Shown here piece after piece: positions 54,193-62,453 of a stretch of 64,000 bases of DNA (the first letter of the stretch is position 1; the number at the start of each line of letters is the position of its first letter). The stretch spans positions 62,001-126,000 of the forward strand of contig NZ_WMBT01000005.1 of the NCBI RefSeq assembly GCF_009708075.1, in the 5' to 3' direction. The notes below the pieces were generated by a model. That model was not told the DNA's origin and made no database searches. It saw nothing but the letters and a program-made list of their open reading frames with translations. A program made the position numbers and the translations under genes. Origin of the DNA: Paracoccus lichenicola. Its GTDB lineage: Bacteria; Pseudomonadota; Alphaproteobacteria; Rhodobacterales; Rhodobacteraceae.

Positions 54193-55071
54193 ATGGCGTA
54201 TTTCATCGAACTGTTCATCAGCGGCGCGCTGACCGGGCTGATGTATGCGCTGGTGGCCCTGGGCTTCGTGCTGATCTACAAGTCGGCGGGCGTGCCGAAC
54301 CTGGCGCAGGGCGCGCTGGTGATGACCGCCGGCTACGCCGTCTGGATGGTCATGTCCTGGGGCCTGAACGTCTGGATCGCCATCCCCCTGGCCGCCGCGA
54401 TCATGTTCGGCTTCGGCCTGGTGGTCGAACGCCTGCTCTTGCGCCGGATGGTGGGCCAGCCGGTCATCATGGTGGTGATGCTGACGCTGGGCCTGGAGAT
54501 CCTGCTGCGCGGGCTTGTCCCCGGCATCCTGGGATCGACGCCGAAGCCCATCGACCTCGGCATCGGCTTCGCGCCCATCATCATCGGCGACGTGTTCATC
54601 AACCGCACCTCGCTCTATGGCGGCATCGTCGCGCTGGCTCTGGTCGGCGCCTCGCTGCTGTTCTTCCGCACCAGGCTGGGGACCAAGCTGCGCGCGGTGT
54701 CCGACGATCATGTGTCCAGCTGGGCGGTGGGCATTTCCGTGGAACGCGCCATCGGGATTTCCTGGGGCCTTGCGGGCATCGCCGCCGTGGTGGCAGGGGC
54801 GCTGTGGGGATCGTCGCAGGGGGTGGACTGGACGCTGTCCACGCTGCTGTTCCCCGCCGTGGCCGTGGTGATCCTGGGGGGCGTGGATTCCGTGCCCGGC
54901 GTGATCGTGGGCGGCATCCTGGTGGGGGTGCTGGGCACGGTGATCCCCGGATACCTGGACAGCATTGCGGGCGGATCGACGCGCGACGTGGTCACGTCCC
55001 TCATCATCCTGCTGACCATCATGGTCCGCCCCTTCGGCATCTTTGGCCGCGAAGACATCGAGAGGATCTGA
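54193..55071 (+). CDS. livH: Liv-type ABC transporter permease (LivH-like)
   Basis: First permease of the importer. The 292-residue protein has about eight membrane helices and the LivH features ALTGLMYALVALGFVLIYKS at the N-terminus, NLAQGALVM, and the cytoplasmic loop GTKLRAVSDDHVSSWAVGI that contacts the ATPase. A DSVPGVIVGGILVGVLGTV segment is near the C-terminus. The start follows the ligase stop immediately. The pair livH-livM is four bases apart. Confidence 0.92.
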   Translation: MAYFIELFISGALTGLMYALVALGFVLIYKSAGVPNLAQGALVMTAGYAVWMVMSWGLNVWIAIPLAAAIMFGFGLVVERLLLRRMVGQPVIMVVMLTLGLEILLRGLVPGILGSTPKPIDLGIGFAPIIIGDVFINRTSLYGGIVALALVGASLLFFRTRLGTKLRAVSDDHVSSWAVGISVERAIGISWGLAGIAAVVAGALWGSSQGVDWTLSTLLFPAVAVVILGGVDSVPGVIVGGILVGVLGTVIPGYLDSIAGGSTRDVVTSLIILLTIMVRPFGIFGREDIERI

Positions 55072-55075
55072 CGCC

Positions 55076-56149
55076 ATGTTCTATCGCCTCTCGGGGACAT
55101 ACCACACCAGCTACGAAGCCGACCGCAGGCTGTGGAAGATCCCCACGGACCGCTGGCTGGTGATCGGGCTTCTGGTGCTGGCGTTGCTGGCGCCGCTTTA
55201 CGTCTCGCCGCTGTATCTGGGCAGCTATGTCCTGCCCTGGGTGATCTGGTCGGCCGCCGCCTTGTCGCTGACGCTTCTGATGGGACTGGCGGGGCAGTTG
55301 CATTTCGGCTTTGCCGCGGTGATGGCGATCGGGGCCTATGCGTCCATCCACCTGGTCCGGGCGGGCATCCCGTTCGAGATCGCGCTGCTGCTGTCGGGCC
55401 TGATCGCGGCGGTGATCGGCGCGGTCTTCGGCGGCGCGGCGCTGCGGGTCAAGGGCCTCTATCTGGTCATGGCGACGCTGGCGATGCAGTATCTGGTCGA
55501 TTGGGTCGTGGTGAACATCCCCGCCATTTCCGGCGGGGCGCACGCGACCTTGCGCACGCCCGCCGTCAGCTTCCTGTTCCTGCCAATCGAAAGCCTCGCC
55601 GCGCGTTACTGGCTGGCGCTGGCCTGGGCGGTGCTGCTGACGGTGTTCTTCATGAACGTCAAGCGCACGTCCTTTGGCCGCGCCTTGGTGGCGATCCGCG
55701 ACAAGGACTTCGCCGCCGCCGTGATCGGGGTGGATCCCTTCAAGACCAAGCTGATGGCCTTCTTCACGTCCTCGTTCATGGGCGGGGTGACGGGCGCGGT
55801 CCTGGCCTTCTGCTTCTATCGCGCGGTGACGCCGGAACAGTTCGGCTTCAACGTGTCGATCCAGCTTGTCGCCATGGTGCTGGTGGGGGGCCTGGGATCG
55901 GTGATCGGCGCTTGGCTGGGCGCGGGCTTCGTGCTGCTGGCGCCGATCTTCCTGACGAACCTGGTGTCCGGCCTGGCCGCCGGGGGATGGGTGCCGGTCA
56001 GCCAGAACTTCCTGTCGCACCTGCCCCTGATGATCTACGGCGCGATGATCATCGGCTTCCTGCTGCTGGAACCGCTGGGCCTGGCGAAGATCTACGACAA
56101 CATCCGCAAGTATTTCCTGGTCTGGCCGTTCCGCCACGCCAGAAGCTGA
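55076..56149 (+). CDS. livM: Liv-type ABC transporter permease (LivM-like)
   Basis: Second permease of the importer. The 357-residue protein has about nine membrane helices, the LSLTLLMGLAGQLHFGFAAV start of the LivM core, and the EAA-like loop RTSFGRALVAIRDKDFAAAVIGVDPFKTK (key part AIRDKDFAAAVIG). The start MFYRLSG follows livH by 4 bp and has weak ribosome binding sequences. It precedes the binding-protein gene by 37 bp containing a GGGAGGAA site. Confidence 0.92.
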   Translation: MFYRLSGTYHTSYEADRRLWKIPTDRWLVIGLLVLALLAPLYVSPLYLGSYVLPWVIWSAAALSLTLLMGLAGQLHFGFAAVMAIGAYASIHLVRAGIPFEIALLLSGLIAAVIGAVFGGAALRVKGLYLVMATLAMQYLVDWVVVNIPAISGGAHATLRTPAVSFLFLPIESLAARYWLALAWAVLLTVFFMNVKRTSFGRALVAIRDKDFAAAVIGVDPFKTKLMAFFTSSFMGGVTGAVLAFCFYRAVTPEQFGFNVSIQLVAMVLVGGLGSVIGAWLGAGFVLLAPIFLTNLVSGLAAGGWVPVSQNFLSHLPLMIYGAMIIGFLLLEPLGLAKIYDNIRKYFLVWPFRHARS

Positions 56150-56186
56150 ACCCCTGGGGAGGGGGAAAATGATGGGAGGAAGACAC

Positions 56187-57416
56187 ATGACCTTTCTGCG
56201 CAAGCTGGCGCTGACCACGGCCCTGGTCGCTGGCCTGTCCGCCCCCGTGGCGGCCGAGGACGTCAAGTTCGGGCTGCTTCAGGACTTCACGGCGGTCTAC
56301 ACCTTCGTGACCGGGCAGTACAACCAGGGCCAGCAGGATTACCTGGCGCTGGCGAACGCCGAAGGCGCCTTGGGCGATGGCAACACGGTGACGGCCATCG
56401 TGCGCGACACCGGCAACCAGCCGCAGCGCGGGATCGAGGCCTATAACCGCGCCAAGGAGGAAGGCGCGATCCTGTTCGACTTCCTGTCCACGCCGGTCTC
56501 CGCCGCCATCCTGGACCAGGCCCAGGCCGACAGGAACGTGGTCATCACCCCCGCCCACGGGCGCGGCGACGCATCCGACGGGACGGTCTTTCCCTATGTC
56601 TTCCCGATGCTGCCCACCTATTGGGCGCAGGCCGCGGCCCTGATCGAACACATGAAGACCACCGGCGGGCTGGAAGGGAAAAAGATCGCCATCGTCCATA
56701 TCGACAGCCCCTTCGGACGCGAACCCGGCCCGATCCTGACCGCGCTGGCCGAACAGGAAAAGTTCGAGTTCCAGGCCTTCCCCTATGCCTCGCCCGGCAA
56801 CGAACAGTCCGCCGCCTGGTCCGAGGTGCGGCGCTACCGCCCCGACTACGTCCTGATCTGGGGCGCGGGCGGCGGGCAGGCCGTGTCGGTCCGCACCGCG
56901 ATCCAGAACGGCATCGCCCCCGAACAGATCCATTCGGTGATCTGGCTGGCCGAAACCGACGCCGCCAACGTCGGCCCGCAGATGAAGGGCGTGAAGCGGT
57001 TCGAGGCGACGGCGGCGGGCACCGACCACCCGATCATCCAGCGCATCCAGGAAAAGGTCATCGACGCGGGCAAGGGCGCGGGCGATCAGGCCAATGTCGG
57101 CAACAGCTATTACAACCTGGGCGTGGCGACCATGGCCGTCGCGGTCGAGGCCGCGCGGCTTGGCCTGGAAAGCGGCGGGCCACTGACGGGCGAGACGCTG
57201 AAGGCGGGGTTCGAGAAGATCGCGGGCTATGATGCCGAGGGCCTGATGCCCCCCGTCACCTACACGGCCGAGGATCACCAGGGCGGCGGCGCGGGCCGCG
57301 TGTCGGAATGGGACGGCGAGAAATGGGTGCCGGTCAGCGAATGGAAGGCGTCATACCCCGACCTGATCCGCCAGGTGATCAAGGAATCGGCCGCCAAATA
57401 CGCGGCCGAGCATTGA
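56187..57416 (+). CDS. Liv-type substrate-binding protein
   Basis: Periplasmic receptor of the importer. The 409-residue precursor has a Sec signal (residues 1-22, FLRKLALTTALVAGLSAPVA/AE) and a type-I periplasmic-binding fold with FGLLQDFTAVYTFV at the start, where leucine-binding proteins usually have a ...GP.TG... start. The ATG at 56187 has GGGAGGAA eight bases upstream, unlike the earlier in-frame Met at 56169. Receptors of this subfamily are linked to aromatic and other carboxylic acids; the ligand here is unknown. It lies between livM and livF. Confidence 0.88.
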   Translation: MTFLRKLALTTALVAGLSAPVAAEDVKFGLLQDFTAVYTFVTGQYNQGQQDYLALANAEGALGDGNTVTAIVRDTGNQPQRGIEAYNRAKEEGAILFDFLSTPVSAAILDQAQADRNVVITPAHGRGDASDGTVFPYVFPMLPTYWAQAAALIEHMKTTGGLEGKKIAIVHIDSPFGREPGPILTALAEQEKFEFQAFPYASPGNEQSAAWSEVRRYRPDYVLIWGAGGGQAVSVRTAIQNGIAPEQIHSVIWLAETDAANVGPQMKGVKRFEATAAGTDHPIIQRIQEKVIDAGKGAGDQANVGNSYYNLGVATMAVAVEAARLGLESGGPLTGETLKAGFEKIAGYDAEGLMPPVTYTAEDHQGGGAGRVSEWDGEKWVPVSEWKASYPDLIRQVIKESAAKYAAEH

Positions 57417-57420
57417 CGCC

Positions 57421-58209
57421 ATGCCCGCGCTGATCCTGGAAAACGTCGAGGTCATCTATGACAAGGTCTTCCTGGCCATCAAGGGCGTGTCCTTGGAAGT
57501 GGGCGAGGGAGAGATGGTCGCCCTTCTGGGATCGAACGGCGCGGGCAAATCGACGACGCTGAAATCCGTCTCGGGGCTGCTTGGTCCCGAGCGCGGGCTG
57601 GTCACGCGGGGCGAGATCCGCTGGGGCGACCGATCCATCCTGCCCCTGGGCGCGCCGGAACGGGTGGCGGGGGGCCTGGTGCATGTGCTGGAAGGCCGGC
57701 GCATCTTCGGCCACCTGACGCCCGACGAGAACCTGATCGCCGCCTATCGCGGGCGCAGCATGGCGCGCTTCAACGAATTGCGCGAACAGGTCTATGCCTA
57801 TTTCCCGCGCCTCAAGGAACGCATCAAGTCCAAGGCCGGATACCTGTCGGGCGGCGAACAGCAGATGCTGGCCATTGGCCGGGCGCTGATGACGGAACCC
57901 CGGCTCATCATGCTGGACGAGCCGTCGCTGGGCCTGTCGCCGCTCTTGGTGCAGGAAATCTTCGGCATCATCGGCACGATCAATGCGGAACAGGGCATGT
58001 CGGTCCTGCTGGTCGAACAGAACGCGGCGGCCACGCTGGACATCGTCAGCCGCGCCTATCTGATCGAACAGGGACAGGTCGTGATGTCGGGATCCGCCGA
58101 AACGCTGAAATCGAACCCCGACGTGCAGGACTTCTATCTGGGCGGGGCGGGGCATACCGATTACCGCAACGTCAAACACTATCGCCGGCGCAAACGCTGG
58201 CTGGCCTGA
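57421..58209 (+). CDS. livF: Liv-type ABC transporter ATP-binding protein (LivF-like)
   Basis: Second ATPase of the importer. The 262-residue protein has Walker A GSNGAGKST (37-45), Q-loop HVLEGRRIFGHLTP, signature LSGGEQQMLAIGRAL, Walker B LIMLDEPSLGLSP and H-loop LVEQNAA. A basic C-terminal tail (YRRRKRWLA) extends beyond normal LivF. It starts 5 bp after the binding-protein gene and is followed by a PaaK-like gene. Confidence 0.93.
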   Translation: MPALILENVEVIYDKVFLAIKGVSLEVGEGEMVALLGSNGAGKSTTLKSVSGLLGPERGLVTRGEIRWGDRSILPLGAPERVAGGLVHVLEGRRIFGHLTPDENLIAAYRGRSMARFNELREQVYAYFPRLKERIKSKAGYLSGGEQQMLAIGRALMTEPRLIMLDEPSLGLSPLLVQEIFGIIGTINAEQGMSVLLVEQNAAATLDIVSRAYLIEQGQVVMSGSAETLKSNPDVQDFYLGGAGHTDYRNVKHYRRRKRWLA

Positions 58210-58218
58210 GGAAAACCC

Positions 58219-59385
58219 ATGACTGCCGATCTTCCCGACGCGGGCGGCCCGCTGGCCCGCCTGAACGCGCAACTGGCGCGGATGCGCGCGACGCAAGACC
58301 GCTGGGCGGACCTGCCGGACGCGCCCCTGGACAGCCTGGCGGATCTCGCGCGCCTGCCGGTGCTGCGCAAGTCGGATCTGGTCGCCATGCAGGCCGCGCA
58401 GCCGCCCTTCGGCGGGCTGACCGGGGGACAGGTCTCGGGGCTGCGGCGCCTGTTCGTGTCGCCCGGCCCGATCTTCGACCCCGAGGGGCGGGGCCGCGAC
58501 TGGTGGGGGTCGGCGGCGGCGCTGTCGGCGGCGGGGGTGCGGGCGGGCGACGTGATCCTGAACACCTTCTCCTATCACCTGACCCCCGCCGCCTTCATCT
58601 TCGAGGCCGGGGCCGAGGCCCTGGGTTGCCCCGTCATTCCCGCCGGTCCCGGCAACACCGCCGATCAGCTGGTGGCGATCCGGCAATACCGCCCGCGCGT
58701 CTATGTGGGCGTGCCTGATTTCCTGAAGATCATCCTGGACAAGGCGGACGAAGGCGGGATGGACCGTTCCTGCCTGCAGGTCGGGGTGGTCACGGGCGCG
58801 GCCCTGCCGGAATCCCTGCGCGCGGAACTCTCGGCGCGCGGGGTGGCGGTCAGCCAATGCTACGGCACCGCCGACCTGGGGATCGTGGCCTTCGAGGACG
58901 GCGGGCCAGGCATGGTGCTGAACGACGGCGCGATCGTGGAAATCGTGCGCCCCGGCACCGGCGATCCCGTCCCCGACGGCGAGGTGGGCGAGATCCTGGT
59001 CACGCGCCTGGACGCCGATTACCCGCTGCTGCGCTTCGCCACGGGCGACATGTCGGCGATCATCCCCGGCGCCACGGGCGCGCGCCGCATCAAGGGCTGG
59101 ATGGGCCGGGCCGACCAGGCCGCCAAGGTCAAGGGCATGTTCGTGCGCCCCGAACAGATTGCCGCCATCGGGCGCGCCGTCCCCGGCTGCCACAGGCTGC
59201 GGCTGGAAATCACCCGGGCGGGCGAACAGGACCGGATGCACCTGCTGGCCGAACACCCCGACAGCCATGCCGCCGCCCCCCTGGCCGACAAGCTGGCCGA
59301 GATCACCCGCCTCAAAGGCTCGGTCGAGGTGGTGGCGCCCGGCAGCCTGCCCAACGATGGCCGCGTCATCGCTGACCTGCGCTGA
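58219..59385 (+). CDS. Phenylacetate-CoA ligase-like protein with altered P-loop
   Basis: The 388-residue protein is related to the PaaK family of AMP-forming CoA ligases (about 430 residues). It has FSYHLTPAAFIFEAGAEALG, the adenylate-binding CYGTADLGIVAFE and the hinge/C-terminal region RIKGWMGRADQAAKVKGMFV (20 residues). The usual Ser/Thr- and Gly-rich SSGTTGKP loop is missing; in its place is VSPGPIFDPEG. This is a recurrent variant, so it may still activate an acid or act differently. It is the last gene of the importer operon, which also carries a normal ligase. Confidence 0.75.
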   Translation: MTADLPDAGGPLARLNAQLARMRATQDRWADLPDAPLDSLADLARLPVLRKSDLVAMQAAQPPFGGLTGGQVSGLRRLFVSPGPIFDPEGRGRDWWGSAAALSAAGVRAGDVILNTFSYHLTPAAFIFEAGAEALGCPVIPAGPGNTADQLVAIRQYRPRVYVGVPDFLKIILDKADEGGMDRSCLQVGVVTGAALPESLRAELSARGVAVSQCYGTADLGIVAFEDGGPGMVLNDGAIVEIVRPGTGDPVPDGEVGEILVTRLDADYPLLRFATGDMSAIIPGATGARRIKGWMGRADQAAKVKGMFVRPEQIAAIGRAVPGCHRLRLEITRAGEQDRMHLLAEHPDSHAAAPLADKLAEITRLKGSVEVVAPGSLPNDGRVIADLR

Positions 59386-60057
59386 TTACTCCAATGCCGG
59401 GGCGCCGTCGGCCAGGCGCGCCCGGTCCAGCACGCGCACGGCGTTGCGGCCCAGCTCGATGATGCCCTCGTCGCGCAAGTCGCCCAGCATCCTGTTCACG
59501 GTCTGGCGCGAACAGCCGATGACCACGCCCAGCTGCGACTGGCTGATGCGCACGGCATTGTCCGAATCGCTGGTCAGCTGGCGCAGATACAGCCGCATCC
59601 GCTGATCGGCGCTGTAATAATGATCCGCCATCCGGTTGCGGTTCTCGCGCATCAGACGGTCATGCAGCAGCGTGCACAGGTTCGGGATCAGGATCTGCGG
59701 CGGAATATGGGCATAAAGCGCCTTGGCCGGGCAGAACAGCACCGTCGTTTCGGTCAGCGTCAGGCAACTGGCCGCGCAGGGCCTGCCCGACAGGGCCTCG
59801 ACCTCGCCCAGCATCTCGCCTGCGGTGGCGATGTGGACGATCACCTGGTTGCCGGACGCATCGACATAGCAGACCTCGACCCGGCCCGAGGCGATGAAAT
59901 AGCTGCCGGTCGTGGGTTCCCCCTGGCGCAGGAGATAGCCGGGGGTCTTCAGGACGCGCACCGTGCAGGATGCCAGCAGCGCGTGTTTCCGATCCCGCGA
60001 CAGGCCGGACAGGATCGGCGCGTCGAGCAGGTGGGCATAATCCGAAACGTCGGTCAT
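59386..60057 (-). CDS. Crp/Fnr family transcriptional regulator
   Basis: The 223-residue protein has an N-terminal cyclic-nucleotide-binding-like domain (about 15-120; GYLLRQGEPTTGSYFIASGRV, GEMLGEVEALSGRPCAAS) and a C-terminal winged helix whose recognition helix reads GCSRQTVNRML (181-191). Crp has E where this protein has Q (RETVGR versus RQTVNR), so the operator half-site should differ from TGTGA. Several Cys residues (63, 94, 98) are present but do not form an FNR-type Fe-S motif. A GTG start at 60078 is also possible. The palindrome at 60084-60101 may be its autoregulatory site. It converges on the importer operon end. Confidence 0.85.
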   Translation of the reverse strand: MTDVSDYAHLLDAPILSGLSRDRKHALLASCTVRVLKTPGYLLRQGEPTTGSYFIASGRVEVCYVDASGNQVIVHIATAGEMLGEVEALSGRPCAASCLTLTETTVLFCPAKALYAHIPPQILIPNLCTLLHDRLMRENRNRMADHYYSADQRMRLYLRQLTSDSDNAVRISQSQLGVVIGCSRQTVNRMLGDLRDEGIIELGRNAVRVLDRARLADGAPALE

Positions 60058-60083
60058 CGTTAAAATCGGTCCATCCACAGCCA

Positions 60084-60101
60084 GTTTACGCTGAAGTAAA
60101 C
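60084..60101. promoter_or_regulatory. Crp/Fnr-type palindrome upstream of the regulator
   Basis: GTTTAC (60084-60089) and GTAAAC (60096-60101) are perfect inverted arms separated by 6 bases. This is the geometry of Crp/Fnr sites (5-bp arms, 6-bp spacer) with different arm sequence. It lies 27 bp upstream of the regulator ATG on the minus strand. Confidence 0.5.
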
Positions 60102-60132
60102 CAAGAAAGGATGCCGAGGGAACAACGAAAAT

Positions 60133-60184
60133 GGCTATCCCGAGCCTGCAAGGGCCATCGCATCAAGGATGCGGCGGGATAGCC
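60133..60184. other. Nested stem-loop in intergenic region
   Basis: Outer arms GGCTATCCCG (60133-60142) and CGGGATAGCC (60175-60184) are perfect over 10 bp, and an inner hairpin CGCATC-AAG-GATGCG (60159-60173) lies in the loop. It is in the 268-bp gap between the Crp/Fnr gene and the glycerate kinase. No U-run follows on either strand. The rest of this gap (60185-60325) shows no recognised signal. Confidence 0.6.
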
Positions 60185-60325
60185 TGAACTCGTACTCAAC
60201 CCAGATTTTTACGCACCACGACTGCGCACCCGACCGATAAACCCTTTGCCGCGGGCGAAGTGTCAAGCAGGCGACATTTCCCCAAGGAAAGATCGAAAGT
60301 TTTTCATTGACCGGTCAGACGGCGA

Positions 60326-61585
60326 TTACAGGATCAGGATCGCCCTGAAATCATTCACATTCGTCAAGGTGGGTCCCGTGACGACCTGAGCCGCAATCCG
60401 GTCGAAAAGGCCGTGGGCGTCGTTGCGGATCAGGGCTTGGGCAGCCTCGGCGCGCGTGGCCCGGACCAGCGTGTCGGGACCGATCACGGCGCCCGCGACA
60501 GGGGCCGCGCCGTCGATGCCGTCGGTGTCGCAGGCCAGCGCATGGATCCCCGCAGCACCGTCCAGCGCCAGGGCCAGCGCCAGGCAATATTCCGCATTCG
60601 GCCCGCCGCTGCCCTCGCCCCGGCGGGTCACGGTCAGTTCGCCCCCCGACAGGATCACCAGGGGCGGATCGCCCGGCCTGCGCGCGGCCTGCCGGTCAAG
60701 GGCCAGCCGGGCATGGGCGGCGGCCACCTCGCGCGCCTCGCCCTCCAGCGCGTCGCCCAGGGTTTCGACCTGGCATCCTGCCGCACGGGCCAGTTCGGCT
60801 GCGGCGGCCAGCGACTGCGCGGGGGCGGCGATGACGCGGTTGTCCACCCGCGACAGGCGCGGATCGCCCGGCGGGACGACGCCGCTGCGCCCTTGCAGCG
60901 CGCGGATCACGCCGGGGGGCACCGCAACCTGCCAGCGATCCAGCACCGCCAGCGCGTCGGCGGGGATGGATGCATCGCCCACCGTCGGTCCCGACCCGAT
61001 GAAGGCCGGATCGTCGCCCGGCACGTCGGAAATCATCAGCGCCAGCATCCGCGCGGGCCAGGCCGCCGCCGCCAGTCGACCGCCCTTCACGCGGGACAGG
61101 TGCTTGCGCACCGTGTTCATCTGCCCGATCGGCGCCCCCGAGGCCAGAAGGCCCGCATTCACCGCCTGCTTTTCCGCCAGCGTCACGCCCGGGACCGGCG
61201 CGCAGAGCAAGGCCGAGGCCCCGCCCGAGATCAGCGCCAGCACGAAGTCCCCCTGCCCCAGACCCCCGAGCAGCGACAGCATCCGCGCCGTCGCCCCGGC
61301 CCCGGCCGCATCGGGGACCGGATGGGCAGCCTCGACGATCTCGATGCCCTTGCAGGAGCGCGCGTGGCCGTATCGGGTGATGACCAGGCCTTCGCACGGA
61401 CCCCAGGCGGTCTCGACCGCCTCGGCCATGCGGGCGCTGGCCTTGCCGGCGCCGATGACCACCACCCGGCCCTCGGGGCGCGGCGGCAGATGCGCGGCCA
61501 GCATCCGCATCGGGTCGGCGGCCCCGACCGCACGGTCGAACAGGGCGCGCAGGAAGGCGGCAGGATCGTCATGCGCCTCCATCAT
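60326..61585 (-). CDS. Glycerate 2-kinase (MOFRL family)
   Basis: Phosphorylates glycerate, giving 2-phosphoglycerate, the exit of glycolate/glyoxylate metabolism. The 419-residue protein has the nucleotide-binding GAGKASARMAEAVE at the N-terminus, SGGASALLCAPV in the centre, MISDVPGDDPAFIGSGPT, and the C-terminal MOFRL domain with GGPNAEYCLALAL and ACDTDGIDG. The double Met start at 61585 overlaps the GntR stop as ATGA, so the two genes are coupled. Names in use include gckA and ttuD. Confidence 0.9.
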   Translation of the reverse strand: MMEAHDDPAAFLRALFDRAVGAADPMRMLAAHLPPRPEGRVVVIGAGKASARMAEAVETAWGPCEGLVITRYGHARSCKGIEIVEAAHPVPDAAGAGATARMLSLLGGLGQGDFVLALISGGASALLCAPVPGVTLAEKQAVNAGLLASGAPIGQMNTVRKHLSRVKGGRLAAAAWPARMLALMISDVPGDDPAFIGSGPTVGDASIPADALAVLDRWQVAVPPGVIRALQGRSGVVPPGDPRLSRVDNRVIAAPAQSLAAAAELARAAGCQVETLGDALEGEAREVAAAHARLALDRQAARRPGDPPLVILSGGELTVTRRGEGSGGPNAEYCLALALALDGAAGIHALACDTDGIDGAAPVAGAVIGPDTLVRATRAEAAQALIRNDAHGLFDRIAAQVVTGPTLTNVNDFRAILIL

Positions 61586-62361
61586 GCACCCCGCTGGCCC
61601 AGGCCCCCGCCCGACTGGCGGCGGCGGGCGGTTTCGCCATGCGCCTGCGCGCAGGCCAGGTCGCGCGCGGCCTGGCGGACATAGGCCAGATGCGCATGGG
61701 CCGCCGCCCGGGCCGCATCGGCATCGCCCGCCAGGATCGCCGCAGCAATGCCGCGATGCTGGTCGCGCAGATGGTCGCGCATCTGCGGCAGGGTGAACAT
61801 CCGCGCCCGGTTGGCGGCCACGTTGCTGCGCAGGCTGTCCGACAGCGCCCGCATGATCTGCAGCAGGACCAGGTTGTGGCTGGCCTCGTAGATGGCCTGG
61901 TGCAGGGCGGCGTCGGCCCCGGCCTCGTCGTCGGGGTTGGCGGCGGCATGGGCGGCCTCGATCCCGTCCAGGGCGGCACGGATGCGGTCGCGGTCCAGCG
62001 GCGTCGCGCGGGCGGCGGCCAGACCCGCCGCATGACTTTCCATCACGTCGCGGAAATCCAGGTAATCGTCCTCGACCTCGGGCCGCTGGGCCAGCAGCGC
62101 CAGCAGCGGATCGGTGATCGCCGCCCGCCCCAGGGCCGCCACGCGCAACCCCCGGCCCTTTTCGCCCACCAGCAGCCCGCGGTCCTGCAACAGCCTCAAG
62201 CCGTCTCGCAGCGTGGGCCTTGAGACGTTCAGCCGCGCGGCAAGATCGCGTTCCGGCAGCAAGCCTTCGCCGGGGGCAAGCGAGCCTTCCAGGATCAGCG
62301 TCTCGACATGGCGGGCCACGGCCTCGGCCGCGCGTTCGGGGCGGATGGAGAAATCGGTCAT
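61582..62361 (-). CDS. GntR family regulator (FadR subfamily)
   Basis: The 259-residue protein has the N-terminal GntR winged helix (LPERDLAARLNVSRPTLRDGLRLLQ; key part SRPTLRDGL) and a C-terminal all-helical FCD domain with metal ligands likely in DDYLDFRDVME, HQAIYEAS and DQHRGIAAAI. It probably senses glycolate or a related acid. It is divergent from glcD, with a palindrome between, and is co-translated with glycerate 2-kinase. GlcC and PdhR belong to the same subfamily. Confidence 0.9.
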   Translation of the reverse strand: MTDFSIRPERAAEAVARHVETLILEGSLAPGEGLLPERDLAARLNVSRPTLRDGLRLLQDRGLLVGEKGRGLRVAALGRAAITDPLLALLAQRPEVEDDYLDFRDVMESHAAGLAAARATPLDRDRIRAALDGIEAAHAAANPDDEAGADAALHQAIYEASHNLVLLQIMRALSDSLRSNVAANRARMFTLPQMRDHLRDQHRGIAAAILAGDADAARAAAHAHLAYVRQAARDLACAQAHGETARRRQSGGGLGQRGA

Positions 62362-62395
62362 GGACGTGCCCTTGTTGTCGCGGCCATCTCATCGC

Positions 62396-62416
62396 AATTG
62401 ACAGGCTTGGTCAATT
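62396..62416. promoter_or_regulatory. Candidate GntR operator in glcD divergent region
   Basis: AATTGAC (62396-62402) and GTCAATT (62410-62416) form a perfect 7-bp inverted repeat with a 7-base spacer. It lies 35 bp upstream of the GntR start and 38 bp upstream of the glcD start, so one site could control both. Confidence 0.6.
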
Positions 62417-62453
62417 TAATTTACCACGGTTGGGGAACAGGGAGGCACGAGAC

